Shown: in pieces, positions 47,655 through 55,626 of the stretch
Position numbering within the stretch: position 1 is the stretch's first letter
Layout of the letters: each line of letters starts with the position of its first letter
Origin: Thiodiazotropha sp037384425
Lineage (GTDB): Bacteria > Pseudomonadota > Gammaproteobacteria > Chromatiales > Chromatiaceae
NCBI GenBank assembly: GCA_037384425.1
Contig: JARROA010000001.1
Span: 124,001-188,000, forward strand
Length of the DNA stretch: 64,000 bases
Direction: 5' to 3'
Position numbers and translations under genes: made by a program
Notes under the pieces: generated by a model
What the model saw: the letters and a program-made list of their open reading frames with translations, nothing else
What the model was told of the DNA's origin: nothing
Database searches by the model: none

Positions 47655-49004
47655 TCATCCCACCTTCGGCAGGTGGGCCAGCGACTCCTTGATTGCCTCC
47701 TCCGGGTAGTCGAAATCCTCCAGTTCGCCCTTGAAGTAGCGGTCGTAGGCCGACATGTCGAAATGGCCGTGGCCCGAGAGGTTGAACAGCAGGGTCTTGG
47801 CCTCGCCGGTTTCGGCGCAGCGCTTCGCCTCGCGGATGGTGGCCGCTATCGCGTGGCACGATTCGGGCGCGGGGATGATGCCCTGGGTCTTGGAGAAGAG
47901 CACGCCGGCCTCGAAAGTCTCCAGTTGCGGGATCGCCACCGCGCTCACCAGCCCCTCGTCGTAGAGCTGACTGACCAGCGCCGAGTCGCCGTGGTAGCGC
48001 AGACCGCCGGCGTGGATCCCCGGGGGCATGAAGTCATGGCCCAGGGTGTACATCTTGGTCAGCGGGGTCAGACCCTCGGTGTCGCCATAGTCGTAGGCGT
48101 AGACCCCTTTGGTCAGGGTGGGGCAGGAACTGGGCTCCACGGCCACCAGTTCCACTTGTGTGCCGCCCGCCTTGTCGGCGAAGAAGGGGAAAGCGATGCC
48201 GCCGAAGTTGGAGCCGCCGCCGCAGGGGGCGAAAATCATATCGGGGTAGTCGCCGACCAGGGCCATCTGCTTCTTCGCCTCCTCGCCGATGATGGTCTGG
48301 TGCAGCAGCACATGGTTGAGCACCGAGCCGAGGGAGTAGTTGGTGTCGGCGCGCCCCGCCGCCTCCTCCACCGCCTCGGAGATGGCGATGCCCAGGGAGC
48401 CGGGGGAGTCGGGATGCTGGGCCAGGATGTGGCGGCCCGAGTTCGTCATGTCGGTGGGGCTGGGGAAGACCTCGGCGCCCCAGGTCTGCATCATGGAGCG
48501 GCGGTAGGGTTTCTGCTCGTAGCTGACCCTGACCATGAAGACCCGCACCTCCAGTCCGAACAGTTGACCCGCAAGGGCCATGGCGCATCCCCATTGGCCG
48601 GCGCCGGTCTCGGTGGTGAGGCGTGTGATACCGTGGATCTTGTTGTAGTAGGCCTGGGCCACCGCCGTGTTGGGCTTGTGGGAACCGGCCGGGCTGACCG
48701 CCTCGTTCTTGAAGTAGATCCTGGCCGGGGTACCGAGGGCCTTTTCAAGGCGTTCGGCCCGGTAGAGCGGAGAGGGGCGCCACAACCTCAGCACCTCGCG
48801 CACGGCCTCGGGAATGGCTATCCAGCGTTCGCTGCTCACCTCCTGCTCGATGATCGCCGGCGGGAAGATGGCCGCCAGGGCGTCGGGGCCGACCGGATTG
48901 CCGTCGGGGGCCAGGATCGGCGCCGGCGGGTTGGGCATGTCCGCCACCACGTTGTACCAGTGGGTCGGCATCTCCGACTCTTTGAGCAGGATCTTGGTCT
49001 TCAT
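47655..49004 (-). CDS. trpB2: TrpB2-type tryptophan synthase beta-like protein
   Basis: 449-aa PLP enzyme with lysine in SPAGSHKPNTA and phosphate-binding GGGSNFGG. The insertions (PTHWYNVVADMP, YEQKPYRRSMMQTWGAEVF) mark the TrpB2 branch rather than TrpB1. Normally it converts indole plus serine (or phosphoserine) to tryptophan, or salvages indole. GAGGAG precedes the ATG. No trpA is adjacent, as usual for trpB2. A longer frame upstream is not conserved-looking. Confidence 0.92.
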   Translation of the reverse strand: MKTKILLKESEMPTHWYNVVADMPNPPAPILAPDGNPVGPDALAAIFPPAIIEQEVSSERWIAIPEAVREVLRLWRPSPLYRAERLEKALGTPARIYFKNEAVSPAGSHKPNTAVAQAYYNKIHGITRLTTETGAGQWGCAMALAGQLFGLEVRVFMVRVSYEQKPYRRSMMQTWGAEVFPSPTDMTNSGRHILAQHPDSPGSLGIAISEAVEEAAGRADTNYSLGSVLNHVLLHQTIIGEEAKKQMALVGDYPDMIFAPCGGGSNFGGIAFPFFADKAGGTQVELVAVEPSSCPTLTKGVYAYDYGDTEGLTPLTKMYTLGHDFMPPGIHAGGLRYHGDSALVSQLYDEGLVSAVAIPQLETFEAGVLFSKTQGIIPAPESCHAIAATIREAKRCAETGEAKTLLFNLSGHGHFDMSAYDRYFKGELEDFDYPEEAIKESLAHLPKVG

Positions 49005-49187
49005 GCGATCGATTCTCCTCAGGTTGGGTCCGTATTTGATTTGATGTTGTGATAGCCTTCCCTGACCCAGGGCCCATTGGAATCGTGTTATCAGGCCCTG
49101 AACGATAGTCACACATTGCGCCGATGATTGCCACGCAAGCCGGTGCGGATCAAACCAGCTCATGAACATCAACAAGCGGGAGCGGAC

Positions 49188-51089
49188 GTGCCGCTGATCA
49201 GCCTCAAGAACATCCAGCTCAGCTACGGCTCGGCGCCCCTGCTCGACGGCGTCGACCTGGTCATCGACAAGGGCGAGCGCATCTGCCTGCTGGGGCGCAA
49301 CGGTGCCGGCAAGTCCACCCTGATGAAGGTCATTCTGGGGGAACTGACGCCGGATGACGGCGAGCGGGTGGTCGCCGGCGGGGTGAGGCTGGCACGCTTG
49401 ATCCAGGAGGTGCCGGTGGGCATGGCCGGCAGCGTCTTCGACGTGGTGGCGGAAGGCATCGGCGAGCTCGCCGACAAGCTCAAGGCCTACCACCATCTCA
49501 GCCACCGGCTGGCCGAGAGCGGCGACGAGGCACTGCTGGACAAACTGGCCAGGGCTCAACATGAACTCGAAGCGGCCGACGGTTGGGCACTGGAACAGCG
49601 GGTGGAGACGGTGATCTCCCGTCTGGCGCTCGACGCGGATGCCGAGTTCGGCGAGCTCTCCGGCGGTCTGAAGCGACGGGTGCTGTTGGCTCGGGCCCTG
49701 GTCACCGAACCCGACCTGCTGCTGCTCGACGAGCCCACCAACCATCTGGATATCGAGGCCATCGACTGGATGGAGGAGTTCCTGCTCGCTTACCCGGGCG
49801 CGATACTCTTCGTCACCCACGACCGCGCCTTTCTGCGCCGATTGGCTACGCGCATCCTGGAACTCGACCGCGGCAGCCTCACCGACTGGCCGGGGGACTA
49901 TGACAATTTTCTACGCCGCAAGGCCGAACGGCTCAACGCCGAAGCGCTGGCCAAAGAGCGCTTTGACAAGAAGCTGGCCCAGGAGGAGGTCTGGATCCGT
50001 CAGGGCATCAAGGCGCGGCGCACCCGCAACGAGGGCCGTGTGCGGGCATTGAAGGCACTGCGCGAAGAGCGCCTGCAGAGGCGCGAACAGACCGGTAAGG
50101 CGCAGATGCAGCTCAGCTCCGGCGAGCGCTCCGGAAAACTGGTGGTGGAGGTGGAGAACATCAGCTACGCCTGGGACGACAAACTGATCATTCGCGACCT
50201 CTCCACCACCATCCTGCGTGGCGACCGGGTCGGTATCATCGGCCCCAACGGCTCCGGCAAAACCACCCTGCTCAACCTGTTGCTGGGCCGTCTCGAACCC
50301 GACAGCGGACGGGTCAAGCTCGGCACCAACCTGCAGGTCGCCTATTTCGACCAACTGCGCGGTCAACTCGACGAGGAGCGCTCGGTCCAGGACAACGTGG
50401 GCGGCGGCAGCGACAAGGTGGAGGTCGGCGGCAAGAGCAAACATATCATTGGTTATCTGCAGGACTTTCTCTTTACTCCGGAGCGGGCGCGCACTCCGGT
50501 GAAGGCGCTATCCGGTGGTGAGCGCAATCGACTGCTGCTGGCCAAGCTCTTCACCAAGCCGGCCAACGTGCTGGTGCTCGACGAACCGACCAACGACCTC
50601 GACGTGGAGACCCTGGAGCTGCTCGAGGAGTTGCTGGTCGATTACGACGGCACGCTGCTGCTGGTCAGCCACGACCGGGAGTTCCTCGACAACGCGGTGA
50701 CCAGCTGTCTGGTGTTCGAGGGCGAGGGCCGGGTGGCCGAATACATCGGTGGTTACAGCGATTGGGAAGCCACAAAGAAGCGCCAACACACCGCGGTCAA
50801 AACCGCCCCGGCCGAGCCGAAGGCCAAGACCACCCCCGAGAAGCCGAAAAAGAAGACAGGAAAACTGAGCTACAAGGATCAGCGGGAGCTCGACACCCTG
50901 CCGCAGCGTATCGAGAATTTGGAGGCTGAACTCGACAGCCTGCAGACCCGTCTGAGCGATCCCGAGCTCTACCGTAGCCAGGGCGATCTGGTGGCTCAAT
51001 TGCAACAGGAGACCGCCCGCCTGCAGACCGAACTGGAGCAGGCTTATGCACGCTGGGAGACCCTCGAATCCTGCCAGGCGGGCAATTGA
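49188..51089 (+). CDS. uup: ABC-F ATPase Uup
   Basis: 633-aa soluble ABC-F protein with two ATPase domains: Walker A GRNGAGKST and GPNGSGKTT, signatures LSGGLKRRVLLA and LSGGERNRLLLA, Walker B LLLLDEPTNHLD and VLVLDEPTNDLD. A Lys/Pro-rich linker (KTTPEKPKKKTGK) leads to the C-terminal coiled coil of Uup. These proteins act on ribosomes or DNA branch structures. GTG at 49188 with GGGAG upstream is chosen over the longer frame at 49128. Confidence 0.92.
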   Translation: MPLISLKNIQLSYGSAPLLDGVDLVIDKGERICLLGRNGAGKSTLMKVILGELTPDDGERVVAGGVRLARLIQEVPVGMAGSVFDVVAEGIGELADKLKAYHHLSHRLAESGDEALLDKLARAQHELEAADGWALEQRVETVISRLALDADAEFGELSGGLKRRVLLARALVTEPDLLLLDEPTNHLDIEAIDWMEEFLLAYPGAILFVTHDRAFLRRLATRILELDRGSLTDWPGDYDNFLRRKAERLNAEALAKERFDKKLAQEEVWIRQGIKARRTRNEGRVRALKALREERLQRREQTGKAQMQLSSGERSGKLVVEVENISYAWDDKLIIRDLSTTILRGDRVGIIGPNGSGKTTLLNLLLGRLEPDSGRVKLGTNLQVAYFDQLRGQLDEERSVQDNVGGGSDKVEVGGKSKHIIGYLQDFLFTPERARTPVKALSGGERNRLLLAKLFTKPANVLVLDEPTNDLDVETLELLEELLVDYDGTLLLVSHDREFLDNAVTSCLVFEGEGRVAEYIGGYSDWEATKKRQHTAVKTAPAEPKAKTTPEKPKKKTGKLSYKDQRELDTLPQRIENLEAELDSLQTRLSDPELYRSQGDLVAQLQQETARLQTELEQAYARWETLESCQAGN

Positions 51090-51326
51090 GCCGGATCCGT
51101 TGGATTCGGCCAGGATCCTGAATCGGGCGCACCAGGCCGATTTCCGTCCGCAGCCGGTTTGATCCGCTTCAGCGCGAGCTGTTCGGCATCCAAACAACGC
51201 CACCGCCATGTTTTGACGATTTACTTTATTTCCCGCGAAATCAAGTCATCCAAGCCCGCCTGCTCCCGTGAATGAGCATCTACACTTTGAGATACCCATA
51301 GAGCCAACATTCGAGAATGGCGTCTT

Positions 51327-52409
51327 ATGAAAGGTCAGAATAGAGACGAGCTGATCAAATGGATCATCGACAGCTTGGGCAGCAAAATCGGGAGTGATCT
51401 CACCGCAAGACAGCGATACCGGCTGCAGCAGGTGCTGTTCAAGTCGCTGGATTCGACCTCCGACAACCGCGAACAGCCACAGACCCGGCAGGTCAGCATA
51501 CTGCTCACTGACCTGCGTGGTTTCACCGCCGTGGCGGAGCAGTATCCGCCCAACCTGGTGGTCTCCGTGCTCAACCAATACTTCACCCGTATGTGCGAGA
51601 TCGTCTTCCAGCACGGTGGACTTGTCGATAAGTTCATGGGTGACGCCATCATGGTGGTCTTCGGGCTGCCCGAGTACCGGCCGGACGATCTGGAGCAGGC
51701 CATAGCCTGCGCGGTAGAAATGCAACGCGCCATGCTGGAGCTCAATGAGCAGATGAGCGAGCAGGGCTATCCGCGCCTCTACATGGGTGTGGGCATCAAC
51801 ACGGGGGAGGTGGTGGTCGGTCGTCTGGGTTCCGATCTTCACCATGAATACACCATCATCGGAGACGAGGTGAACCTGGCGTTTCGTATCGAGGCCTACA
51901 GTCTGCGCGGACAGATCCTGCTGAGCGAGCATTCGCATCACCTGGCGGAGAGTTATACCGATTGCGGGCCGCCCAATCAGGTCGAGCTCAAGGGCAAGGA
52001 GAAACCGATGAATCTCTACGAACTCTACGCGACCCACAGACCGCACTACATGGAGGTGCCGAGGGTGGAGGCGCGTCGCAGTCCGCGTGTGTCGGTCGAT
52101 TTTCCGATCAGCTTCCAGACAGTGAGGGACAAGGCTGTAGTGCGCACTCGGCACCAGGGCCGGGCTGTTGACCTGAGCTACTATGGCCTGTACGCCTATC
52201 TGCCCATGAAGCTGCGAAAGCTGTCGGATATACGCATCACGCTTTCGACCTCGCTCATGAGCCAGCAGAGCAGATATATCTATGCCAAGGTACTGGGCGC
52301 GAAAAAGGAGCGGGACGGCTGGCTCTGCCGCATGGAGTTCACCCGCATCGACGACGAGGGCCAGGCGGCCATCAAGAACTATATCGATCAGGTGGTGGCC
52401 CTGCGGTGA
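51327..52409 (+). CDS. Class III adenylate cyclase fused to a C-terminal PilZ domain
   Basis: 360-aa protein. The N-terminal helical segment is followed by a class III cyclase domain (about 55-235): metal aspartates in LLTDLRGFTA and KFMGDAIMV, adenine-selecting lysine in DKFMGD and threonine in YTIIGDEVN, and transition-state Asn/Arg in VNLAFRIEA. All point to adenylate cyclase activity. From about residue 250 a PilZ domain has RRSPR and the VDLSYYG motif of c-di-GMP binders. This suggests c-di-GMP control of cAMP production. It stands alone; the window also holds two Crp-family proteins. Confidence 0.82.
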   Translation: MKGQNRDELIKWIIDSLGSKIGSDLTARQRYRLQQVLFKSLDSTSDNREQPQTRQVSILLTDLRGFTAVAEQYPPNLVVSVLNQYFTRMCEIVFQHGGLVDKFMGDAIMVVFGLPEYRPDDLEQAIACAVEMQRAMLELNEQMSEQGYPRLYMGVGINTGEVVVGRLGSDLHHEYTIIGDEVNLAFRIEAYSLRGQILLSEHSHHLAESYTDCGPPNQVELKGKEKPMNLYELYATHRPHYMEVPRVEARRSPRVSVDFPISFQTVRDKAVVRTRHQGRAVDLSYYGLYAYLPMKLRKLSDIRITLSTSLMSQQSRYIYAKVLGAKKERDGWLCRMEFTRIDDEGQAAIKNYIDQVVALR

Positions 52410-52692
52410 TGTTATCGTTTTAGATTGCTGAATTCTGCGGGGCCAGAAATTTATAATTTCGATACGTGAAAGACATGATCTGGATCTCTTCGATCAGGTC
52501 TGGTTGTCGAAGTCATTTATTTATATCAAATCAGTGCGCCGTCCTCCATGACAATTGATCTCCGAACCCTGCCATTCAACCACTTTTGACAGTCCTCTTG
52601 ATCAGGGGCAATGGAAGTGTCGCTGGGGATTGTGTGGCTATCAAGCAATTCCTAATATACTAATAGAGATGCATCCTGTAGGAGGATATGAA

Positions 52693-53193
52693 ATGTTCAG
52701 TAAGCTTTTTTCATTTCTATCTGGGATGGCTCTCTTGGTCATCGCTCTATGTGTGGGTGCGCAGGATGCGACTATCGACTCTCACAGTGCGCCCCAAAGC
52801 GAGCCTATGATTATTGAGGTGGTTAGTCCCTACGACTTTGAGCACACCAATCGTCTCATTCAGGAGGGGGTTAAGACCGAGGGTTGGAAAGTGCCCAAAG
52901 TATACGATTGGAGGGCTATCACCAGATCAGCAGATGTGGATGTCGGGCCTTTCAATATGTACGACCTCTGCAAGGCAGAATATGCAGCGCAAATTCTCAA
53001 ACACGATCACCTTCGGTTTGTCAGTACGTTGATGCCATGCGCAACCGCCGTCTATACAAAATCGGATGGTAAGACTTACATTGCCTACATGAATGTCAAA
53101 CTGCTGGCACAGATGTTCGGTTCGGAACTTGGAGATGTTGCGCGGCAGGCTGGTGAGGCCAGGGAACGGGCTTTGTCGTTTCTCAACCCTTAA
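52693..53193 (+). CDS. Exported DUF302 protein
   Basis: 166-aa protein: signal peptide (KLFSFLSGMALLVIALCVGA), then a DUF302 fold (HTNRLIQEGVKTEGWKVPKV ... LMPCATAVYTKSDGKTYIAY). DUF302 proteins are common in sulfur oxidisers; function unknown. ATG at 52693 is chosen because GGAGG lies eight bases before it; a long upstream extension has no support. A TATACT -10-like sequence lies near 52656. Terminated by a hairpin downstream. Confidence 0.75.
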   Translation: MFSKLFSFLSGMALLVIALCVGAQDATIDSHSAPQSEPMIIEVVSPYDFEHTNRLIQEGVKTEGWKVPKVYDWRAITRSADVDVGPFNMYDLCKAEYAAQILKHDHLRFVSTLMPCATAVYTKSDGKTYIAYMNVKLLAQMFGSELGDVARQAGEARERALSFLNP

Positions 53194-53520
53194 CTGTTTG
53201 CCTGTCATGAACGAAGAGGCCTCAATATCTTGAGGTCTCTTTTATTGAAAGCTTTTCATGGCATGCGTAATGAGCATGAAAACATCGGGGTGGCGTAGCA
53301 AAAGGTTCAAAACGTTTGATGAATTTCGCCAGACCGTTGTCTCGGGTTTGCTTTTTCAAGCCAGTAATCGCAATATCGAAGTGAGCCGTGCATGTCTCAT
53401 CGCCGACGCGATCGATATCCGTTGTTTACATTAGGGGGTGTGTGTGAAGGGAGTTCACCGCCAGTTGCCGGTGTTCGCCTCGCTTCTCGCATGCGTCATT
53501 GCCATGAGATGACAAAACGA
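53194..53520. other. 327-base intergenic stretch
   Basis: Holds the DUF302 terminator at 53216-53243. The rest shows no convincing gene, tRNA or repeat; the part near 53500 probably carries the leader of the SGNH gene. Confidence 0.4.
53216..53243 (+). terminator. Rho-independent terminator after the DUF302 gene
   Basis: GAGGCCTCAA / TTGAGGTCTC pair at nine of ten positions, with a four-base loop and TTTT after the stem, about 23 bases after the stop. Confidence 0.75.
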
Positions 53521-54162
53521 ATGAAAAACGTCCTGATCTATGCCGACAGTTTAAGTTGGGGGATCATTCCGGATACCCGTAAGCGGTTGAGTTTTGGAGA
53601 GCGCTGGCCGGGGGTGATGGAGTGTGTCTTGAATGCACGTGATATGAAGGTAAGAGTCATCGAAAATTGCCTCAATGGCAGGCGTACGGTTTGGTCGGAT
53701 CCGTTCAAGCAGGGGAGAGACGCCTCAAGGGACTTGTCTCAGGTTGTCGAAATGAACGCTCCCCTGGATTTGGTCATTCTGATGCTGGGCACGAATGATT
53801 TTCAGGCAACGCATGCCAACAGTGCCTGGATGTCCGCCCAGGGCACATCAACATTGATTGATATTATCAAGTCGGCGCCCATCGAACCGGGCATGCCTGC
53901 AGCAGATATATTGATTGTCTGTCCGCCAACGATCACACAGCCAAGGGGAGCAATGGCTGATAAGTTCAAGAATGCGGAGAAGCGCTATGTCGGTCTGCCT
54001 CAAGCATTGTCGAATGTGTGCACGCACCAGGGTGTTCACTATTTTGATTCGAATGAGGTGATTCAATCGAGTCAGGTCGACGGTATCCATCTCGATAAAC
54101 GTGAACATCAGGTCTTGGGCGAGGCTATGGCAACAAGAGTCGAGAGACTCATCGCCAATTGA
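53521..54162 (+). CDS. SGNH-hydrolase (GDSL-type esterase)
   Basis: 213-aa SGNH hydrolase with nucleophile S10 in YADSLSWG (block I; Ala replaces the usual Gly), GTNDF in block III and the Asp/His pair in DGIHLDKREH. Cytoplasmic as read, since no signal peptide is seen. Resembles small arylesterase/acyl-ester hydrolases; substrate unknown. ATG at 53521 is taken from homology, with 53509 as alternative. Neighbours are unrelated small genes. Confidence 0.78.
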   Translation: MKNVLIYADSLSWGIIPDTRKRLSFGERWPGVMECVLNARDMKVRVIENCLNGRRTVWSDPFKQGRDASRDLSQVVEMNAPLDLVILMLGTNDFQATHANSAWMSAQGTSTLIDIIKSAPIEPGMPAADILIVCPPTITQPRGAMADKFKNAEKRYVGLPQALSNVCTHQGVHYFDSNEVIQSSQVDGIHLDKREHQVLGEAMATRVERLIAN

Positions 54163-54430
54163 ACGTGTGACCGGCAACGGAATGAGCGAGGGGATAAGCG
54201 CTCCCCATCGCCAAGACCGAGTCGATACAATTCCTTTGGCGACGGCGTATCACCAATGGGTAATGGTGGGTGCCGAAAAATGGAACACCGAGGGGCATGA
54301 ACCTTTAGGTTTCGAACAGATCGACACTGATTGCCAAATGTGGTCGGTAGCGACCTAATGAACTGAACTGATATTGTACGGACAGTCTTCCATGATGCGA
54401 TGGCACTGCACTGGATGGGAGTGATATCAG

Positions 54431-54676
54431 ATGATCCCGCTGTATAGAACCCTGGAACAGATGCTGCTTCGCCGCAGCGAGCAGGTGCTGTGCGATCGTT
54501 GCGGTCTGTTGTATGCGAAAAGTGAGGCTTCCTGTCCGCATTGCGACAGTTTGTCGGATGTGGCCTTGAGGCGGCTGCTCAATGAGCGAAGACGGTTTCA
54601 CCTGAGTCTGGGCAAAGGCATGCTGTATGGCGCATCTGCATTGTTTGCTCTGCTGCTGCTTCTGCTCGCCCTGTGA
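54431..54676 (+). CDS. Small zinc-ribbon membrane protein
   Basis: 81-aa protein with a zinc ribbon (LCDRCGLLYAKSEASCPHCD; two CxxC pairs at C21/C24 and C35/C38) and a C-terminal transmembrane helix (LYGASALFALLLLLLAL). Function unknown. GGGAG lies upstream of the ATG. Confidence 0.65.
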   Translation: MIPLYRTLEQMLLRRSEQVLCDRCGLLYAKSEASCPHCDSLSDVALRRLLNERRRFHLSLGKGMLYGASALFALLLLLLAL

Positions 54677-54957
54677 CTCGCTTTACTGAAATCAACTCTT
54701 GTGTTGCGCCTGCTTGCAACCATGGCATGTTGAAATACATTCGCTACATTTGGGTGAATAATCGGAACATTCCCAAACCATTTGCCGGTGTTTACGCCAC
54801 ACCGTGAACACTGGGTTTGACTTGCCAACAGACAACCTTTCCCTCCATCTATTGACACACATTTGGCTCACTCTTTAGACTTTCCACACAATATTCAGGG
54901 GCACTCGGGATGCTTGTCCTCGGCTTGTAGAAACCCAGTATGAAGGGGAGGCTGGCT

Positions 54958-55347
54958 ATGAGGGATAAGAAGGATTTCGAGGTTTCCGTGTCGCCCGGCG
55001 GTACCTATATCGAGGTGAAGATCTATGCCCCGATGGACAGCGATGTGGGGTATCGTTGTGGAGTGGCCGCCACCGAATTGGCAAAACGCCATAACCTCAA
55101 CCGTTTTCTGTTCGATTCCCGGATGTCATCCAATGTGCAATCCGTCACGGTAAATTATCAGTTCGCCTACGAGGGGCTCGAATCACTGGGTTTTCCCCGG
55201 GACTCGCGTTCGGCCCTGCTTGCCGCACCGGATGACAAGTCTCACGATTTCATGGAAACACTGTTCAAGAATGCCGGCTACTCGGTTCGGCTGTTTTATG
55301 ACGAGGCACAGGCCGTCGCCTGGCTGGAGGCTGGGATTTCGGATTGA
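54958..55347 (+). CDS. STAS/SpoIIAA-like small protein
   Basis: 129-aa protein with the alternating strand/helix pattern of a STAS-like fold (YIEVKIYAPMDSDVGYRC, RFLFDSRMSSNVQSVTV, AVAWLEAG). Not close to a named family. AGGGGAGG before ATG 54958 decides the start over ATG 54940. Lies upstream of soeA by 279 bases with an AT-rich leader. Confidence 0.55.
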   Translation: MRDKKDFEVSVSPGGTYIEVKIYAPMDSDVGYRCGVAATELAKRHNLNRFLFDSRMSSNVQSVTVNYQFAYEGLESLGFPRDSRSALLAAPDDKSHDFMETLFKNAGYSVRLFYDEAQAVAWLEAGISD

Positions 55348-55626
55348 GTCCCACCTGAAGGCCGCTCCCCCACTCGACCTGCGCCACTTTCCGACGACCT
55401 GACGCAGACCAGGAGTAATGCCTGACCTGGCCGACACTCGGTTTACCCCCCGAACCGGCGCTCGTTGCGACTTGGATCGAATCTGTCCACGATTCCATTA
55501 ACCCAGATATTCCACCCCCAAAGGATTGTGATGGCCCCAGGTATGGCATGGAAATTCAGAAAAGTCTAATATAACCAGATTATCGAGCGACTTTTGTAAC
55601 GCTCAGTTTTATAAGGGTTATTTTTC

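Noticed and set aside
47673..49052. Long plus-strand frame opposite trpB2
   Set aside because: No recognisable domain; mirrors the conserved TrpB2 codons.
52586..52614. TTGACA promoter ahead of the DUF302 gene
   Set aside because: Perfect -35 but no acceptable -10 at 16-18 bases.
54182..54358. 58-codon ORF after the SGNH hydrolase
   Set aside because: Weak ribosome site and no recognisable domain; left unannotated.
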